The position numbers and the translations under genes were made by a program. From positions 2,455,501 to 2,519,500 of the forward strand of contig OZ014414.1 of the NCBI GenBank assembly GCA_963965975.1: a stretch of 64,000 nt of DNA, read 5' to 3'. Position 1 is the first letter of the stretch; the number at the start of each line of letters is the position of its first letter. Below, one piece after another: positions 60,565 through 64,000 of this stretch. This DNA is from Xestospongia bergquistia (lineage: Eukaryota > Porifera > Demospongiae > Haplosclerida > Petrosiidae). The notes under the pieces are model-generated. The model had not been told where the DNA came from and did not search any database. It was given only the letters and a program-made list of their open reading frames with translations.

Positions 60565-62050
60565 TGTATGTTTGTATACTGTGTTATTATTTACATATGT
60601 ATAATTGTTTGGTCCCTTGTACAAGTATATTTACATAAACTGTTGGTTTAATAGTGGCATTGTGACACAGATGCCTCAATAAACTATCCTTATCCAAGAC
60701 TACTGCACCCCAGTTCATGGTGTACCTAGTAGATATAGACAAACCACATTGCATAACAACATTGAAATATCTTTTTTTCATTAGCTTTATCTTATATGTC
60801 TTTAACTAACTGTAGCAGTCAGGCTTCCACATTTTAATGTCTTTTATTCATTTATTGCTAATTGATATTGCGATTAAAATGAATACTGAAAGTATTATGT
60901 GCAGTTATACAGCTAGTTATGATATTTATATATATAATATATATAGTATGAATGTAGTACACTATATCATGTAGTCTTGTATCTAGGCATTCAGTAACTA
61001 CTGTGAATTAGTTATAATTGTTTAGATAAAGATTAATGTTTGGGTTATTAGCAATGATAATCAATATCATAATTAAGTAGCAGTATAACAAATGGACTTG
61101 TAATTGCTGTGACAATAAAGAAACTAACTTTTCAATAGCATACATGTACATGTTGTAAAATATACAAATAAAAAGGAAATAACTTCAGTCTTGACTATAT
61201 GATTATATATTCCCATTATTTTCAACAGCCTGAACTTTAGCTCCAAAAATGTCATAATTATAATGTTATAAAATACAATGCTGTTTTAACTGATGGATGC
61301 TGTAATCATACAAGTGAATTCTAGTTACAGCATCACATGATTGACTATATTGACAAATACACTACAATCTGTTCATGATTACTATCACAAGTATAAGTTA
61401 AGGTGCCAATTATCAAATTCAATCAAAAAATCATGCAACAGTTGACAAAGCAAACTAATTTTACAGTATTTTAGAAAAAATCAAAAATTATCTGATATAT
61501 GTGTTCACTTGCAGATTATCATAGAATACAACATAGTCTAAAGAGAGGCTTGCTATAACTACACTTGTTTCAACATACAAACTAAGTCATAGAGTTTTTG
61601 GATATCTCACTTATGAATTGTACAAGAGGTCAGTGTATGGACTAATAAATGTAATAATCGATGCATAAACAAATTAATGGACACATGGATATAGCAAATG
61701 GATATACAAAATATTGAATGGACATACCATCTTGATAACACAAGTTTTAACATTGGCCTATCAGCTCTATTTGTAGTACTTGTTTAGCAACAGTTCTTTC
61801 TATAGTAAGAGAAATTATACTTATTGCTATAGCCAAAAAAGAGCCATAGACTTAACCTTCATTCATGCACTAATGTATTTATGTCATGTAATATTACATA
61901 TCCATAACATGATTTTTATAAATTGAAAATTTTTATTTTTAATAAACCAATAGAATGAACATATATAAGGATGATTATTACAATAGTAATATTGTAACAT
62001 CCACAAAAACATATTTTTGTCAAGACAGTAAACAACTTGAGGATTGTGGA
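60565..62050. other. No gene seen
   Basis: AT-rich; no supported gene or repeat. Confidence 0.45.
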
Positions 62051-62057
62051 TACGAAA

Positions 62058-62347
62058 CAATTGTATATGATTGTTCTTTTAATCATTTGAGGTTACTTGT
62101 AGACAACCTTTAATGAGTCTACAAATAAAGCAATGAATTATTATTAAACTTTGCATAAAGAGTTTACCTAGCCTCTATATAACCTATTCCAGTGGCTTTG
62201 ATCACTCCGTGCAGGAACTTTAGTTAATTCAATTTATACTGAACTACTACATCTGTTAATATGACAAGATTGATGAATTGTGTCAAGACATTAAAGTTTG
62301 TCTACAAGTAACATCAAATGATCAAAAGAACAATCATATACAAATTG
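62058..62347. mobile_element. Foldback MITE, family shared with 28.5 and 59.7 kb
   Basis: Inverted arms of about 50 bases (62058-62106 and 62298-62347) containing CATTTGAGGTTACTTGTAG. The inside (GAACTAATACATCTGTTAATATGACA-like, written here only in part) is related to the interiors of the 28505-28745 and 59705-59945 copies. Confidence 0.75.
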
Positions 62348-62349
62348 TT

Positions 62350-63165
62350 CTCCAAAGATTTACGAGAATAGGACTATGTTTAAATTGTTAGGTACATAAA
62401 ATACATGTGTATTTGTATACAACCACACCATATCTTTCGCTTTTCTCACTAATCTATCCTGATTTCATTGGTAATATAAGATATGTGATAGTTACTGCAT
62501 GTAGTTACAAAGATCAAGCAAAATTAATAGTTAAGTCAATGGAACAAAGACTATAGAGACTTATGTTGTTGTTAGACAAGTAGTGTACGTGTATAAACTA
62601 ATAATTTTAATTTATTTAACAAGTCTATACATTTTTGACAAAGTGTACATTCATATCACTGTATGATGATGTAGTTTTAGTAAAAGTTTTAAGTATAAAT
62701 AATAGAGTGACTTTGTCATTCTGTGCTATTACACAAACTCCACTGTTGCCATATTAAGGCAACACTAATCATGACATGCATACTATAATACTTGTGTCAT
62801 ATCACCTGTAACTCTAGGGGATATGAAGGTCTTCATGCAGCAGAACCTATAGTATATCATCCTTTCTTTTTATCCCCCATTAGACAACAAAAAAACTACA
62901 TTTATTTAAATGATTCAATATTATTTTGAAAATATTGTAATTATTTATTGAAGATTTAGTTGTTTATAAAATTGTATAAAACCTTCTTCCTGGTCCCCTC
63001 TCTTGAAAATATTGTAACCAAATCAAAATCTTCACATTTGCATAAAAAATACAGCAAGATAAACAAAATAGCATGCACAAAACAATTATTTCAGCTTGTA
63101 ATATAACTAAAATGTGATAAGCAAACTACATTATATTTTGTGTGTTATAGGTGCAGTTATTCAGA
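62350..63165. other. Mostly empty; faint small-exon trace
   Basis: Near 62510-62555, plus-strand text KDQAKLIVKSMEQ recalls the end exon of the small-exon family. Otherwise no gene. Confidence 0.35.
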
Positions 63166-63169
63166 CAGA

Positions 63170-63471
63170 TTATGTAGTGAGTCCTAAATAGTCACGTATC
63201 TTGGTAGCTATTGCTTTATTGTTAACAATAGGACCCTCAAGAGCATCAACCACTGTCTTCCAGGTAACTGGTGTTGACTGAGCATTTTTCCAGCATTGAA
63301 TAACTTCGTAAAGTTTAAGAATATTGCTATTACGACTTTTATCTAAACCATTCAAAACATGGTCAGGAACTTTCAAAGCCAATCCAACTTCCTTCCATTT
63401 GTCATCCATATTAGCTAATAGTGTAAGTAGATCACATCCATCAGGAGTACTGTTTAAAATATCTGGAATAC
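63170..63471 (-). CDS. Last exon of a death-domain gene (gene continues off the right edge)
   Basis: After a TATCACAG acceptor, 302 bases are open to TAG, giving about 100 residues: IPDILNSTPDGCDLLTLLAN, then DDKWKEVGLALKVPDHVLNG, KLYEVIQCWKNA, and VTWKTVVDALEG to the end at YLGLTT. This is a full death domain of the same subtype as the adaptor at 18.5 kb. No upstream exon could be fixed before the window ends; 63480-64000 shows no clear coding. Confidence 0.75.
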
Positions 63472-64000
63472 CTGTGATATAAAAGTATCACTACAGTTAA
63501 CAATGATCTAAACAGATTAATAACATGATACATGATTACTATAACAATGCTAGAATTAGTTAACATCTTGTTATTCATGAAATGAGTGCATGTCCAGCAT
63601 ATACTGAGGAATCAACCAAATAAAATCATTACAAAGTTGCAGCATTGGCTATAGCATCATTACTACATAACAGCAAAGGCAAGTATGAACAGATTTGTCT
63701 AAAAGAAATACTTCTAGCAAACTATTAAAACTGCATATTATGTGATTTATATTCAGCCATTTTGTATTGGTTGTCTAATGACCAATATGACATTACTAGG
63801 ATTCCAATTTAGTAGGCATCCTGTATATAAAAGATGATTGCATAGAAATGATGTGTATTCAAAACGTTTGTCAGCTAGTGGTCTCTTTGGCAATGTTGGT
63901 CACTACTGTTAACAAATAGTTTTCATATCTAATTTGTATGTGATACTACTAACAGTAAGCCTCATTAATATTATATGTTGATCACATGATATATACAAAC

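Overview
The window is AT-rich animal DNA with many short GT..AG introns (some near 40 bases), dense small repeats, and several genes of a kind I associate with demosponges: death-fold proteins, an AIG1-like GTPase, and secreted proteins of the GGWMRV / IGYQYGSPD family. A marine demosponge such as Amphimedon is the best guess. That is an inference from gene families, because no species-specific marker can be checked here. No tRNA, rRNA or CRISPR array was found.

Layout. 0-1.2 kb: an intronless GTPase gene (+). 1.35-5.7 kb: a complete but broken Ty3-type LTR retrotransposon (-) with a 5-base target duplication. 5.7-10.5 kb: a possible two-exon fragment (+), a putative gene made of tandem mini-exons (-), and a retroelement-like scrap. 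11.2-15.95 kb: a well-supported 12-exon gene (-), about 963 residues, combining a death domain, a CARD-like domain, an unnamed all-helical region, coiled coil, PDZ and leucine-rich repeats. 16.5-22.3 kb: a four-exon death-domain adaptor gene (-) whose last exon lies in a 2.6-kb segment that is repeated, broken, at 42.6-45.2 kb. 23.8-27.9 kb: a seven-exon gene (-) with two caspase-like domains that have lost the catalytic His and apparently the Cys, followed by a death-like domain. 30-37.1 kb: a broken death-domain exon, then a CARD-like/death-like gene (-) whose second intron holds a hAT transposon. 38.6-42.3 kb: a Tigger/pogo-like transposase pseudogene (-) and a retroposed CDK9 pseudogene (+). 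46.9-56.2 kb: one intact secreted fibrinogen-like gene (-) surrounded by broken copies, one of which is fused to the start of the pseudo-caspase gene. 56.6-63.5 kb: further copies of the 23-33 kb repeats, foldback elements, and a last exon of another death-domain gene (-).

How it fits together. Almost every host gene encodes a death-fold, scaffold (PDZ, LRR) or secreted recognition-like protein, and nearly all are on the minus strand. The same segments recur two or three times, with exon loss, frameshifts and one gene fusion. I read this as a rapidly duplicating innate-immunity or cell-recognition cluster. That reading is inference; the exon structures, phases, repeats and target duplications are directly visible. 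All splice models were built by eye from reading frame and GT/AG phase, without transcript data.
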